Assembly: GCF_015207285.1 (NCBI RefSeq) | Contig: NZ_JADEXD010000059.1 | Coordinates: 1-33,891 of the forward strand | Direction: 5' to 3' | From: Tychonema sp. LEGE 07203 | Lineage (GTDB): Bacteria; Cyanobacteriota; Cyanobacteriia; Cyanobacteriales; Microcoleaceae | DNA: 33,891 nucleotides | Shown: one piece after another, positions 23,501 to 32,896 of the stretch | Layout: every line of letters begins with the position of its first letter | Numbering within the stretch: the stretch's first letter is position 1 | Program-made: the position numbers and the translations under genes | Notes under the pieces: generated by a model | Database searches by the model: none | What the model was told of the DNA's origin: nothing | The model's input: only the letters and a program-made list of their open reading frames with translations

Positions 23501-26434
23501 ATTTGTAGCATGATATATATTTACTAACTTCAGTGCCAATTGTCCGGCGTGATATCCAGTTTCTATGTTGCCTTGTGCCGAACAGATAGCTGCATACCAA
23601 ACATAAGCATAAGCAGCCAAGGCTGAATAACCTTTTTGAATGGTCAGGTTAACCATTGTCAAGATAATTGACAATAAAATTTCGGGTTTGGCAAAATAAG
23701 CTGACGGACAAATAGACATCAAAATCCGCATGGCTGCTAGTTGAGCAGCTTCCGTCATTTCCGGGAATTTTTCTAAGTCTGTCAGTGCTGGCAACTCTAC
23801 AAAGCTATCTTCGCCTGTTGAGAGAGAAATTTCCAGTAATTTTAATGCTTCTAAACCCGTTTCTATGGCTTTGAGAGGTCGATTGTGAGCTGTATAAATT
23901 TGGACTTTTAACTCGTAAGCTTTTACCTTTGCTAGCCGATCTTTTGCGTGTTTTAGAATGACTTCAGCTAATTGTTCTCCTTGCTCAAACTGAGTGTTTA
24001 AATATTTAGCTTCTATAGTTTCTTGATAGAGATTTAGGGTCAGATCGTACTCTGTTTGCCAACTATCTTCTGCTAAAAGTTCTAATCCTTTACGCAAATA
24101 TTGAACCGCCACACTGTAAGCCGTCGCTGCTTTGGCTTTCTGCCCCGCTATCAAATTTAGCTTGGCAATTTCGTTTCGCTCTTGTTGATGGGTTAGTAGA
24201 GGCTGTACTGCCGTACTTGCCCCTACCCCAAGATTGAGATGATCGACAATTTCAAATATTTTTTTCGCTCGTGTTTCGGGCGAACTGTTCTTTAGCAACA
24301 GGCGACCAATTTGTAAATGGATGGCTTGTTTCTCTGACTCCTCAATCAAAGAATAAGCTGCTTGTTGGATGCGATCGTGTCCAAACTTATAGTCTTGAAT
24401 TAAAAGTTGAGTATCTAATTCTGAGATTGTAAAAATTAACTCAGACTGAATTGCCTCTTTCAGAGCGGAGAAAATGGCAGATGGCGATCGCTCGCAGATA
24501 GTTGATAGAGTATTTAAGTCAAAATCTGCACCTATACAAGCTGCCAAACGCAATACCTGCTGAGCGGTTGACGGCAATTTATTGAGTTTGCCAATCATTA
24601 ATTCTACCACATTGTCAGTAATTGCCCTTGCCTGAATCTGAACAATATCCCACTGCCAAGTGCGAGAGCTAAAATCGAATTTTAGCAGGTTTTCAGTATA
24701 TAGGGTTTTCAATAATTCCGTGACAAAGAACGGATTACCGCTAGTTTTTTTGAGGATTAATTCTGCTAAAGCTAGGACTGAATCACGAGCGCATTGCAAC
24801 GTATCTGCAATCAATTCATCGATCTCTTTTTGGGCTAAAGGTACAAGGCTAATCTGGTTGACAGATGCTCCCTCAGAGCGGATTGCTTCCAGATTTACCA
24901 TCAAGGGATGGGTGGAATTGACTTCGTTGTCTCGATAAGCTCCAATCAAAAATAGATATTGGGTATCCGCATCCGCCATCATCAGTTGAATTAATTTAAG
25001 GGTGGCAGCATCTGCCCACTGTAAATCGTCCAAAAAAAGAACTAAAGGATGCTCTTTTGAGCAAAATATCCGAATAAAATTGCTGAAGATAAGATTAAAG
25101 CGATTTTGCGATTCAGTTGCACCTAATTCCGGCAAAGCCGGCTGTTTGCCCACAATCAATTCTACTTCTGGAATTAGGTCAATAATGATTTTACCGTTAG
25201 CACCAAAAGCATCTAATAATTTTTCTCGCCATTGATTGAGCTGTTCTTCGCTTTCAGTTAACAGTTGCCGCACTAATCCAGAGAAAGCACTGACAATAGC
25301 AGAGTAGGGAATATTGCGCTGAAACTGGTCAAATTTTCCAGTGATAAAATAGCCTCTTGCCTTGGTTATCGGTTTATATATTTCGGCGACAAGTGCTGAT
25401 TTGCCGATGCCAGAATAACCAGCAACCAGCATGAGTTCTTTGCGGAATTGGTGGCTGTTTTGGCTCTCGCTAATCCGATCGAATGCTGCTAGTAAAGCTG
25501 CAACTTCTGCTTCGCGTCCGTAAAGTTTCTGGGGAATTTGGAACTTGTCGCAAATATCTTGGCTGCCGAGGCGGAATGGTTCAATTTTGCCCTTTGTCTG
25601 TAACTGGTTAAGACATTCTTCTAAATCTGCTTTGATTCCGCTTCCACTTTGATAGCGTTCTTCTGCTGTTTTTGCCATCAGTTTCATCGCGATATCAGAA
25701 ATAATTTGGGGGATTTCTGGATTAACCCGATCGGGCGGTACGGGTTGTTTGGCAATGTGGCAGTGTACCAACTCCAAAGCATCGTCAGCGGTAAATGGAA
25801 GTTGTCCGGTGAGGAGTTCGTAGAATGTAACGCCCAAAGAGTAAAAGTCCGTGCGATAATCGAGAGAACGGTTCATCCTTCCAGTTTGTTCTGGAGAAAT
25901 ATAGGCTAACGTTCCTTCTAAAACATTGGGATTTTTTAGGCTATGATTTTCGCGGGTGAAGACGGTGGCAATGCCAAAGTCGATAATTTTGACTTGCCCG
26001 GTTTTTGGGTTTAGCAGGATATTGGCAGGGTTAATGTCTTTGTGGATGATGTTGGCAGTATGAATTTGAGCCAAAATCTCGGCTGTTTGGATCGCAATGG
26101 GGAGGAAGTGCTGCAAACAGGAAATATTTTGCGTTTCTACAGGGTTATCCTTCAACATTTTTAAAGAAGTGCCGCCAAAATCTTCCAAGATGATGACTAG
26201 GGTTTTCTGATACTCCTGTAGGCTATAAGCTTTGATGGTTCCTTCACAAAGGAGATTGCAAGTAATTTCGTATTCCTGCTTGTAGCGGGCAAGTTCAACA
26301 GGGGCGGGATAATCTCGATCGAGCATTTTGAAGATAACAGACTGGTTATCCTGTTCTCGGATACCTCGATAAACCTTTGAGTTTTGGCTTTCGTAAATTC
26401 GATCGAGTATGCGGTAGCCCTCAATTTTTAACAT
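20552..26434 (-). CDS. Trifunctional Ser/Thr kinase-ATPase-sensor histidine kinase
   Basis: A 1960-residue protein of a type expanded in filamentous cyanobacteria. N-terminal Ser/Thr kinase (about 7-275): K36 (VIFK), catalytic loop HKDINPAN (131-138), DFG 152-154. AAA/NACHT-like ATPase (about 303-480): Walker A GYSGIGKS (339-346) and Walker B LVLFLDD. A long helical TPR-like region (about 700-1285) follows, then GAF (about 1325-1475), a coiled coil, PAS (about 1495-1615) and a histidine kinase with H1660 ([13 protein letters not shown]), N box (N1863, N1867), G1 (D1895, G1897, G1899) and G2 (GSGLGL). No membrane span. All three catalytic sites look intact. The start ATG 26434 has no clear Shine-Dalgarno. 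It has no receiver of its own; the REC proteins upstream on the same strand are candidate targets. Confidence 0.95.
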   Translation of the reverse strand: MLKIEGYRILDRIYESQNSKVYRGIREQDNQSVIFKMLDRDYPAPVELARYKQEYEITCNLLCEGTIKAYSLQEYQKTLVIILEDFGGTSLKMLKDNPVETQNISCLQHFLPIAIQTAEILAQIHTANIIHKDINPANILLNPKTGQVKIIDFGIATVFTRENHSLKNPNVLEGTLAYISPEQTGRMNRSLDYRTDFYSLGVTFYELLTGQLPFTADDALELVHCHIAKQPVPPDRVNPEIPQIISDIAMKLMAKTAEERYQSGSGIKADLEECLNQLQTKGKIEPFRLGSQDICDKFQIPQKLYGREAEVAALLAAFDRISESQNSHQFRKELMLVAGYSGIGKSALVAEIYKPITKARGYFITGKFDQFQRNIPYSAIVSAFSGLVRQLLTESEEQLNQWREKLLDAFGANGKIIIDLIPEVELIVGKQPALPELGATESQNRFNLIFSNFIRIFCSKEHPLVLFLDDLQWADAATLKLIQLMMADADTQYLFLIGAYRDNEVNSTHPLMVNLEAIRSEGASVNQISLVPLAQKEIDELIADTLQCARDSVLALAELILKKTSGNPFFVTELLKTLYTENLLKFDFSSRTWQWDIVQIQARAITDNVVELMIGKLNKLPSTAQQVLRLAACIGADFDLNTLSTICERSPSAIFSALKEAIQSELIFTISELDTQLLIQDYKFGHDRIQQAAYSLIEESEKQAIHLQIGRLLLKNSSPETRAKKIFEIVDHLNLGVGASTAVQPLLTHQQERNEIAKLNLIAGQKAKAATAYSVAVQYLRKGLELLAEDSWQTEYDLTLNLYQETIEAKYLNTQFEQGEQLAEVILKHAKDRLAKVKAYELKVQIYTAHNRPLKAIETGLEALKLLEISLSTGEDSFVELPALTDLEKFPEMTEAAQLAAMRILMSICPSAYFAKPEILLSIILTMVNLTIQKGYSALAAYAYVWYAAICSAQGNIETGYHAGQLALKLVNIYHATNLKAKIYNLFCALVKHWKDPARNSLYLLQEGIQSGLDTGDNEYACYCIKDYCVTLFLTGEQLEAVELKMQLSCEQLVKLKQEYSIYQTNIWRQVTLNLLGKAAKPSCLQGESFNEDEILPRLLAANNRTLVFIVYLAKLNLSYLFKDYAEAAKNAIAAAEYIDSVMGFMYVAIHNFYYSLAILAQHSIEYPENLHQVELNQEQMKQWAELAPANFQHKYDLVEAEKARVLGQNWQAAKLYDRSIKGARDTGYIQDEALACELAAEFYLASGMEEIAQTYLKGAHYGYTRWQARAKVENLEARYPQLRAQSSASITKNTGKIAIDTHTTTGSGTALDLATVIKASQAIAGEIVIEQLLRKLMKILIENAGAEVGYLLLKSQGKLLIEASGAVDCDSINLLQSIPLESSELVSKAVINYVDRTHKYVVLHDAAREGNFTNDTYIKAHQTKSILCVPLIENNKLVSILYLENNLTTGAFTPDRLALLKILSSQAAISIENAQLYANLETKVAERTQELQQSEARFRQLYEQSADAIFLLDGNTFIDCNPATVKMMRCTDKQQVLSLHPAQISPEFQPDGRNSFEKAEAMTALAFDRGNHRFEWMHRRTDGEDFWVEVLLTVIPLDGKEILHAVWREIGDRKQAELALHQKNQELSDTLQQLEATQEGLIQSEKMAALGQLVAGVAHEVNTPLGAIRSSASNVSKFLDRTLEQLPALFQSLSPEAGQKFLELLQYSLQQSTNLSTKEERKLKRALRSQLETLEIESADTVADRLVMMGVYDRIETFLLLLQRPDSLHLVETAYKLSELKRGIATINTATDRASKVVFALKTYARYEQSGTKTTASIAEGIETILTLYQNQLKQGIEVVRNYAEIPPILCYPDELNQVWTNLVHNALQAMDYRGTLTIDVTKQDEQAKISVSDSGKGIPEEIKGKIFDPFFTTKPPGEGSGLGLDIVKKIVDKHQGKIEVESIPGQTTFNVFLPIIGV

Positions 26435-26711
26435 TTGGGATGATTTGCAAAATATTAATTTTCTTGTATTTGCGCTGGTATTCTATCTGCACCCTGTTTA
26501 ACGGTCGCTTTTTTCTGACTGGTTCTGAACTGAAAGGATTTTACAACAAAGAACTTGAATATTTTTCGATCTCGTCGCTTCCCTTGCAGGAGGTTGTCAG
26601 CCCAAAAAATATCCAAGTTACAGTTATAATTTTTTTCATTTTACAATACTTCCAAAAGAACCCGGAAATATCCTCAAATAAATCTGACAGCCTTCCGAGC
26701 TGACTTGTTTT

Positions 26712-28649
26712 TCAACCTTTCGGTTTGCGGTCGAAAGGGTTCCAATCGTCGTATTTGGGATAATCGGAATATTGAAATCCGTTGAGAAAAGTGCCGTCTG
26801 TATTAGCGATCGCGTGTATGACTGCATCCAATGCTGTTCTCAATGCCGGTTCCGTCCAACCTCCTTCCACCGAAAAAGCTTCGCCAGCAAAGTATAAACC
26901 TGAGTTGGCACTGTATTTCTGATTGTATCTCAGCAACGCATAATCATCATTCCACGTCATTTCTCGGTACAGCTTGGCACAACCTCGGTAGTTGGGCATT
27001 TTTGCCCAATGTATCACAGCGGGCCTGCTGGTATCAACATAAGGCGATACGGGGGTTTTGATGTTTTCGCACTCGATCAATATTTTATCTAGTTCATCGA
27101 GACATTGTTTTGCCAATTGTTCGCTGCGATCGCTTTCTGCAATAAACTTGTTGGCATCGTCTTCCCAAGTGTAACTAACTAGCAAAACCCCCGGATCGTC
27201 TTTGACTGCATAACCGTAAACGCCCTGCAAATATGTATCTGTGCTGATGAGCTGCGGGATCGGGCAACCGGTGATTTCCCAATACCTCTGATTTAAGGGG
27301 TAAAACACCTTGCAGCTCGATATCCAATGAGATTCCTTGATGCTGTATGTGACATCAAATGGCAATTGAGTTTTAGGGTCAAAACCTTCAAAAGCCATAC
27401 CCATTTCTGAAGCCCAAGTCGTAGGTGTCAGAATAACTAAATCGTAATTTCTCGGTGATTCCAAGTTGGCAGAAGTGATCTCTACGTTTCTGCGATCGAG
27501 GTATTTGATTCTATTTACCGGATTCTTCAGATACAGATTGACATCATACTTGCCTTTTGTTTTTGACGCTTCATAAAGCGACACATTTTCGACAAATTCA
27601 CTGGTCACAGGTTGATAAAACAGGCATTCTGCAAATGTTTGTACGCCCACATAACCGGGAGAAGGGAATTCGCGATCCAGACTGTCTGTGATTCGCTGCT
27701 GATACCTCGGCCCTGGTGCAAAATTTCCCTGTCCGTCAAATGTTCCTTGAATTAGCTGATGATTCGTACCGAAACCGAACAGCAATGTTCTCATCGGATA
27801 CAGACAAGAAATGTCGTAGAAAGCTCCCCAGCCGCCATCTCCAGCACCGATGGTATAAAAAAGTTTGGACTCTGCTTCGTTCATGCCCAAACCGCCAAAG
27901 TATCCCGGCTTAGAAGGGTCGTATCTATCTATTGCTGGCATATAAACCAGCTCTCTAAAATTTTTGTCCCAATAATATTGAACGACCTTGTGCCAAAACT
28001 CTTTCCATCCATCTTGTCCGTAAAACTCTTTGCAAACACTCGTTACCATGTCTGCGAAATGCACCCATTTATCGTAGACAGCTTTGAATAATGGATTGGG
28101 AGGGCCACCATTTTTCTGCCAGATATCGAGTCGCGGCTTAGGATAGGGATTTTGAGTATCGGGGCCGCAGCCGTTGTTCAAATATATTCCGGTATCGGCT
28201 ATTGATGAACCGGGGTCTGGGAAAGGCTGCGTCGTAATTTGAAACAATTCTCGGTAATAATCTAATACACTGTTGCCGCTCCCAGGAGCGGGGAAAAAAG
28301 GCATCCTCATTGCACCCATTTCCAATACAGTATGTTGCCCCTCAACTGCTATAGAGTATGTTCTGCCGCCGATTCTATGGCTGGCTTCATAAATGTCAAT
28401 ATTGGTGTACCCGCACCTGAATAGCTCTCTGGCTGCAGTGAGTCCTGCTATCCCCGCACCAATAATTGCGACTTTAATCTGAGGGTTGTTGTTGCAACCA
28501 ATAGATTGATTTTTGTTGATTTCCAGTAGGTGGTAATAGTTGAAGTTAAAATCTGCGGTATTGGGCCATCTAAATCTCCAAGGAGTTGAGGGAACAGATG
28601 CTGGTTCTCTGTATTCACCGCTACTGCCAAACAAAGCTTTATTAACCAT
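26712..28649 (-). CDS. FAD-dependent amine/amino-acid oxidase
   Basis: A 645-residue flavoenzyme of the monoamine oxidase family. The Rossmann dinucleotide motif GAGIAG (64-69) ends at E88 (IYEASHRIGGRTY), and the C-terminal FAD motif GLYFAGEAFSVEGGWTEPAL lies near residue 610. The middle GAGDGGWGAFYD...GFGTNHQLIQG resembles bacterial tryptophan 2-monooxygenase and phenylalanine oxidase types and cyanobacterial L-amino-acid oxidases, so an aromatic or basic amino acid is a likely substrate. There is no signal peptide. I start at ATG 28649 with AAAGGGA upstream; a TTG at 28676 is in frame. It stands alone, 171 bp from rnhB and 277 bp from the giant kinase. Confidence 0.87.
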   Translation of the reverse strand: MVNKALFGSSGEYREPASVPSTPWRFRWPNTADFNFNYYHLLEINKNQSIGCNNNPQIKVAIIGAGIAGLTAARELFRCGYTNIDIYEASHRIGGRTYSIAVEGQHTVLEMGAMRMPFFPAPGSGNSVLDYYRELFQITTQPFPDPGSSIADTGIYLNNGCGPDTQNPYPKPRLDIWQKNGGPPNPLFKAVYDKWVHFADMVTSVCKEFYGQDGWKEFWHKVVQYYWDKNFRELVYMPAIDRYDPSKPGYFGGLGMNEAESKLFYTIGAGDGGWGAFYDISCLYPMRTLLFGFGTNHQLIQGTFDGQGNFAPGPRYQQRITDSLDREFPSPGYVGVQTFAECLFYQPVTSEFVENVSLYEASKTKGKYDVNLYLKNPVNRIKYLDRRNVEITSANLESPRNYDLVILTPTTWASEMGMAFEGFDPKTQLPFDVTYSIKESHWISSCKVFYPLNQRYWEITGCPIPQLISTDTYLQGVYGYAVKDDPGVLLVSYTWEDDANKFIAESDRSEQLAKQCLDELDKILIECENIKTPVSPYVDTSRPAVIHWAKMPNYRGCAKLYREMTWNDDYALLRYNQKYSANSGLYFAGEAFSVEGGWTEPALRTALDAVIHAIANTDGTFLNGFQYSDYPKYDDWNPFDRKPKG

Positions 28650-28820
28650 GTTTTTATTTCCCTTTGATTTTGACAAATATTATAATCTGGAGAAACTCGA
28701 AGGTGAATAATTACAGAATAATTTAATATTATTAGTTTGACTGCTTTTCCTACTTTTGTAATAATAGCTATTAGTTATAAGATCGAGCTTTAGTAAATGC
28801 TGATTATTTCTTATGAGTAA

Positions 28821-29513
28821 CTATTTTCGGCAAGGGCTAAATGACACCCGATGCAAGACAGACGCACCGCAACGTTCCAATCCCAACTTGTGTTTAGCAG
28901 TACCATATCCTTTGTTGTTTGTCAAGTCATATTCGGGATACTTAACAGCCAAGCGCACGATTAATTCATCGCGCCAAACTTTGGCGACAATACTAGCAGC
29001 GGCTATCTGAATCGATCGCGCATCACCCTTTACCATCGTCTCTTGCTCGATCGACAAATTGGGTATTCTTTGATTGCCGTCAACCAAACACAAATCGGGA
29101 GTAACATTCAGCTTCAAAATCGCCCGCTTCATCGCCAACAAAGAAGCCTGCAAAATATTGAGGCGATCGATCTCCCGCACCGAAGCCACACCGATTTGAC
29201 AGTCAACAGCCACAGCCCGGATTTTTACGGCTAACCGACTCCGGGCGGAGGCACTCAACTGCTTGCTGTCGCGCACCCCGCAACTTGCTAATTCATCGAT
29301 AACTTCGTCGGGCAGAATGCAGGCGGCCGCCACCACGGGCCCGAACAAAGCTCCCCTTCCTACTTCGTCCACACCTGCAATTATCTGAGTCGGAGAGGGA
29401 GATGGGGAGGGGGAGAGATGGAAAGACGGGAAGAGAGTAAAAATTTCTACTTCTTTGTTCTTGGTTCTGGCTTTTTGCTTCTTCCCTCTTTCCTCGGACT
29501 GGATATCAGTCAT
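28821..29513 (-). CDS. rnhB: Ribonuclease HII
   Basis: RNase HII removes ribonucleotides from DNA and RNA-DNA hybrids. The DEDD active site is complete: D49-E50 (AGVDEVGRG), D145 (LVDGN) and D164 (KGDARSI). Further family motifs are RDSKQLS and AAASIVAKVWRD. The first ~42 residues are atypical low complexity (KKQKARTKNKE, SPSPSPSP) encoded by repeat-like DNA; homologues start much closer to the IAGVDEVG motif. No alternative Met exists in that stretch. The ATG at 29513 overlaps the rne stop by 8 nt (ATGACTGA), so the two are probably translated from one mRNA. The order rne-rnhB is common in cyanobacteria. Confidence 0.96.
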   Translation of the reverse strand: MTDIQSEERGKKQKARTKNKEVEIFTLFPSFHLSPSPSPSPTQIIAGVDEVGRGALFGPVVAAACILPDEVIDELASCGVRDSKQLSASARSRLAVKIRAVAVDCQIGVASVREIDRLNILQASLLAMKRAILKLNVTPDLCLVDGNQRIPNLSIEQETMVKGDARSIQIAAASIVAKVWRDELIVRLAVKYPEYDLTNNKGYGTAKHKLGLERCGASVLHRVSFSPCRK

Positions 29514-31839
29514 CTAAAACAGCAGACGAGCGGCGGCGGCGGCGGCGGTTGATGGCTGGCTCCTCGGCTTGGCTTGACTCGTTGGACTCGTTGGATTCGT
29601 TGGATTCGTTGGAGGCCAAAGGCTCATCGGATTCGATCGGCTCATCATCGGATTGAGGCAATTCGATCGGCTCATCGGGTGCTAGCCATTCATTCGATTC
29701 GTCCATCCCATCGCTGATTTCATCTTCCCGGCGGGCAAAATCATCAGTGTCGCCGATCGAACTTTCGCCGTACATTGGAGCCTCACCGTCATCCTCACCA
29801 TCCTCCTCATCCTCAGAAAATACAGGATCGACTGCCGACAGTTCTCGATAATAATCCTGTTCCTCAACATTCTCTGCTGGCACGGGCGGTTCAAATTCAA
29901 ATTCGAGCTGCTCGAAAGGCGACTTGTTGGGAGGATCTCCTGGGAGTGTCACCGAAACGATCGCATTCTTAGGATTTTTCACGGTGCGATCCGTCAGCAC
30001 CAAAGGAGAAACCCCCATCAGGGCATAAACATCCTGCTCTTCCGCTGTCATTTCCACCGAAATCACCTCCGGAGGCTCCACCATCGGCTTCATCAACTCA
30101 GACTTAGTTGGACGCACGCGATCCAAATCCTCGCGCCTGCCAACAGCAGCCGTATTCACCAGCCCGAAGCCCTCCGCAGCGGCCCGGATGCCGGCGGGAG
30201 CCTGATAGTCAGAGCGCGTATCCGCGACGGGGGCACTGGAAGTATTCGGCAGCCGCAACTTGCTGCGTACCGGTTCCTCTTCCGGTACAGCAAAAGGCTC
30301 TTCGTCAATTCGGCGGCGGCGGCGGCGTCTGGTGCTGTTCCCCAAATCCTGATAGCTGGGATGGTTGAGCAAGTCCAAAGACGAGGCGTTGCTGCCGGTC
30401 TCAAAATCCAAACTTTCGCTAGACGGTTCCCAAGCAGCCCGAGCGGGTTCGAGGGAACGTTCTTCTAGGACTGGTGCAGGAGTTGCAGCCGCCGTAGGTG
30501 TTAAGCTGCGGCGTTCCAATCCTTCTGGCAAGTTCAACAAAATGCGGTTGGAGGAAGCAGCAGTGCGATCGGCAGATTCCCGCACCGCCCCGGCGAAGTC
30601 TTCTTCCCCGGGGAGCTGCACCAGATGACCCAACCCGCTGCAAGTCGGGCAAGTGTGGCCGAACAACTCGTAAATATTTTGACCTTGGCGCTTGCGCGTC
30701 AGTTCTACCAGTCCCAATTCCGACAGTTGAGCGATTTGCGGTCGAGATTTGTCAGCCTTGAGAGCTTTGTTGAAATGTTCGAGCACCTGCAATTGATCGC
30801 GGCGGGATTCCATGTCGATAAAGTCAACAATAATCACCCCGGCAATATTCCGCAAACGCAGTTGTCTCGCGATTTCGGTTGCTGCTTCGCAATTTGTCCA
30901 GAGTACAGTTTCGCGAGCTGTGGCCGATCGAGTAAACGAGCCAGAGTTGACATCGATCACCGTCAGCGCCTCAGTCGGCTCGATAATTACATAACCGCCC
31001 GAAGGCAAATCTACCCTCGGTCTGAGGGCTTCTCGAATGGCAGCGTTGACGCGGAAAAATTCTAAAATCGAGGCGCGCTCTCGGTGGTGGTCGATCAAAA
31101 CTCCCGCAGGAAGTTTACCGCCGTTCCAGTTCATCAACTGCTGCTTGACTCGTTTAATCCCATTTTGCGAGTCCACCACAATCCGATTCACGTCACCGCT
31201 GAACATATCCCGGAGTACCCGCTGGATAAAATCGTCGTCGCGGTTGAGCAGTGCCGGGGCGCGGGAAGTACCGCCTTCTAGTTGAACGGATTCCCACTGT
31301 TTTTGGAGGACTTCCAAATCTTCCATGATGGCTTCTTCGGTCATGCCTTCGGCTTCGGTGCGTACCAGCAGCCCCATCCCGGCAGGCTTCACCAAAATAG
31401 CCAGGGCTCTGAGGCGGTTGCGCTCGGCTTCCGACTTGATCCGGCGGGAGAGGTTGACTCCCCTGCCGTAGGGCATCAGTACCAAGTAGCGGCCCGGCAG
31501 AGTGATATTGCCTGTCAGCCGGGGGCCTTTGCTGCCCGTCGGTTCTTTCATCACCTGTACCACCACTTTTTGCTGCGGGGTGAGGAGTTCTGTAATTGCT
31601 CCTGCCGATCGTTTGAGCCGCAGCGGGCCGAGGTCTGTGACGTGCATGAACCCGTTGCGTTCTGGGTCGCCAATATTGACGAAAGCTGCATCTATCCCGG
31701 AGAGTACATTTTCGACAATTCCCAAGTAAATGTCGCTGACTTGGTGGCTGCCTGTGGCTACCACGAGTTCTTGAATTTGATCTTCTGAAAAAACGGCAGC
31801 AATCCGATGCTGCTCTGCTATAACTATCTGCTTTGTCAT
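29506..31839 (-). CDS. rne: Ribonuclease E/G
   Basis: RNase E is the main single-strand endoribonuclease of mRNA decay. S1 domain about 34-120; RNase H-like and DNase I-like parts about 120-390 with metal-binding D296 (VIDVNSG) and D339 (VDFIDM); Zn-link C397-P-T-C400 for dimer pairing. The non-catalytic C-terminal half is low complexity, with two Arg tracts: RRRRRRR near residue 503, and RRRRRRSSAVLDD at the end. The latter contains the nonapeptide that binds PNPase in cyanobacterial RNase E. Between them is an acidic region and a Ser-Asn-Glu repeat. Start: ATG 31839 with GAGG 9 nt upstream. Length 777 aa. A hairpin lies in the leader (31870-31900). Confidence 0.97.
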   Translation of the reverse strand: MTKQIVIAEQHRIAAVFSEDQIQELVVATGSHQVSDIYLGIVENVLSGIDAAFVNIGDPERNGFMHVTDLGPLRLKRSAGAITELLTPQQKVVVQVMKEPTGSKGPRLTGNITLPGRYLVLMPYGRGVNLSRRIKSEAERNRLRALAILVKPAGMGLLVRTEAEGMTEEAIMEDLEVLQKQWESVQLEGGTSRAPALLNRDDDFIQRVLRDMFSGDVNRIVVDSQNGIKRVKQQLMNWNGGKLPAGVLIDHHRERASILEFFRVNAAIREALRPRVDLPSGGYVIIEPTEALTVIDVNSGSFTRSATARETVLWTNCEAATEIARQLRLRNIAGVIIVDFIDMESRRDQLQVLEHFNKALKADKSRPQIAQLSELGLVELTRKRQGQNIYELFGHTCPTCSGLGHLVQLPGEEDFAGAVRESADRTAASSNRILLNLPEGLERRSLTPTAAATPAPVLEERSLEPARAAWEPSSESLDFETGSNASSLDLLNHPSYQDLGNSTRRRRRRRIDEEPFAVPEEEPVRSKLRLPNTSSAPVADTRSDYQAPAGIRAAAEGFGLVNTAAVGRREDLDRVRPTKSELMKPMVEPPEVISVEMTAEEQDVYALMGVSPLVLTDRTVKNPKNAIVSVTLPGDPPNKSPFEQLEFEFEPPVPAENVEEQDYYRELSAVDPVFSEDEEDGEDDGEAPMYGESSIGDTDDFARREDEISDGMDESNEWLAPDEPIELPQSDDEPIESDEPLASNESNESNESNESSQAEEPAINRRRRRRSSAVLDD
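29576..29611. repeat. Nine-base repeat inside rne (Ser-Asn-Glu)
   Basis: Four 9-bp units (GACTCGTTG twice, GATTCGTTG twice) encode the Ser-Asn-Glu run near the RNase E C-terminus. The unit length keeps the frame if copies are gained or lost. Confidence 0.85.
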
Positions 31840-31869
31840 TCAATTTCCTCAAAAAAATGGCAGCAAATT

Positions 31870-31900
31870 AGAGACACTTACGCACGCTCATAGTGCCTCT
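31870..31900 (-). promoter_or_regulatory. Hairpin in the rne leader
   Basis: On the minus strand, AGAGGCACT pairs with AGTGTCTCT (one G-U) over a 13-nt loop, with the hairpin ending 30 nt before the ATG. It might take part in feedback control by RNase E, as leader hairpins do in E. coli. This is inference only. Confidence 0.4.
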
Positions 31901-31967
31901 TACTTTGACTGTAATTATTAGTAGTAGCAGGAAGAGTTATTAGCTGTGAGTTGGTTCAGGGTGGAAT

Positions 31968-32023
31968 GACTGTTAACTGTTGACTGTTGACTGTTAACTG
32001 TTGATTGTTGACTGTTGACTGTT
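31968..32023. repeat. GACTGTT heptamer array
   Basis: Eight units: five GACTGTT, two AACTGTT and one GATTGTT. It is related in sequence to the CAACAGT array at 17751-17785 (reverse complement ACTGTTG). Confidence 0.92.
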
Positions 32024-32416
32024 ACAGATAAAGTGTTTAAATCCACCCGATCGCGAGTTATGAGTTATGCTTCGCAGACTGAGCTGGAAGATAGAAATAA
32101 GGACGCTTTTACCGAGTTATAAATATTGAATTTTGATTTGTGAATTGCAAACTCTCTCACTCAAAATTCAACCCTTGCAACTCTTCTTTGAACGAGCGCG
32201 AATAAATTCAGTGATACCGTACCAATTTCTTAACACACAACTTAACACTACGAACTGATAACTCCGCTTGCGTGGCGGTTGATGGCTGGTTTTGAGCAAA
32301 AGTAAGTAGGAGTGAAAGCGCGTAGACTTTTGTTGAATTCTTGCGGGAGAGCACTCAACTTACCCCAGCTTGACATTCGACTGCGACTTTCGCCTCTGCC
32401 AACCCTAAAACCTGGT

Positions 32417-32447
32417 GATTTGATTTGAGATTTGAGATTTGAGATTT
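32417..32447. repeat. GAGATTT heptamer array
   Basis: About four units of GATTTGA/GAGATTT. It resembles the tract that sits inside trpD (13145-13172). Confidence 0.8.
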
Positions 32448-32864
32448 ACTGCACAGATGAATCTGGGAGTTTGAACTCTTAATCTACAATCTCAAATTTT
32501 GGGTTGTCCACGACGATTGTCGGGGGCTTGTCTCTGTTTTCGATCGATGTCAAAAATATCTATTGTTGAATACCAGCAGAGCCGCTTGAACCGCGAGATT
32601 TTTGAGTAAGCCGAGGACGATCGACAACCAGTCGATCGGTCGAAATTAATCGCTAAATTTGGTTCAGGCCCGGCTCCTGCGGGTTTGGCGCTAGATTTAG
32701 CCCGTGAATGAACAAAAAGGCTTGAAGTCTCGAACAGAAGCAGTTTGCACCCAGCCCGCGTTGCTGGTTGACTCTTAGCGACGAGCGACTAAAGCGCTCA
32801 AGCCGCTGCTGCTTCTATAACAAGCAATTATAGCGTAAGCGACACATCCCGATCGAGAGCCGAA

Positions 32865-32882
32865 GGTGAAATATATTTCACC
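32865..32882. repeat. 18-bp perfect palindrome after the radical-SAM gene
   Basis: GGTGAAATATATTTCACC lies 15-32 nt past the stop codon on the minus strand. Its place suggests a 3'-end hairpin, but no T run follows, so it is not a standard terminator. Confidence 0.5.
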
Positions 32883-32896
32883 ACGACTTCTCTATC

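Larger units (their letters stand above)
31840..32896. other. 1-kb gap upstream of rne: leader, heptamers, no gene
   Basis: It holds the rne leader with a hairpin (31870-31900), a GACTGTT array (31968-32023), a GAGATTT-type array (about 32417-32447), and the 18-bp palindrome at 32865-32882. No protein-like frame was seen in it. A long 5' leader for rne is therefore possible but not shown. Confidence 0.65.
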
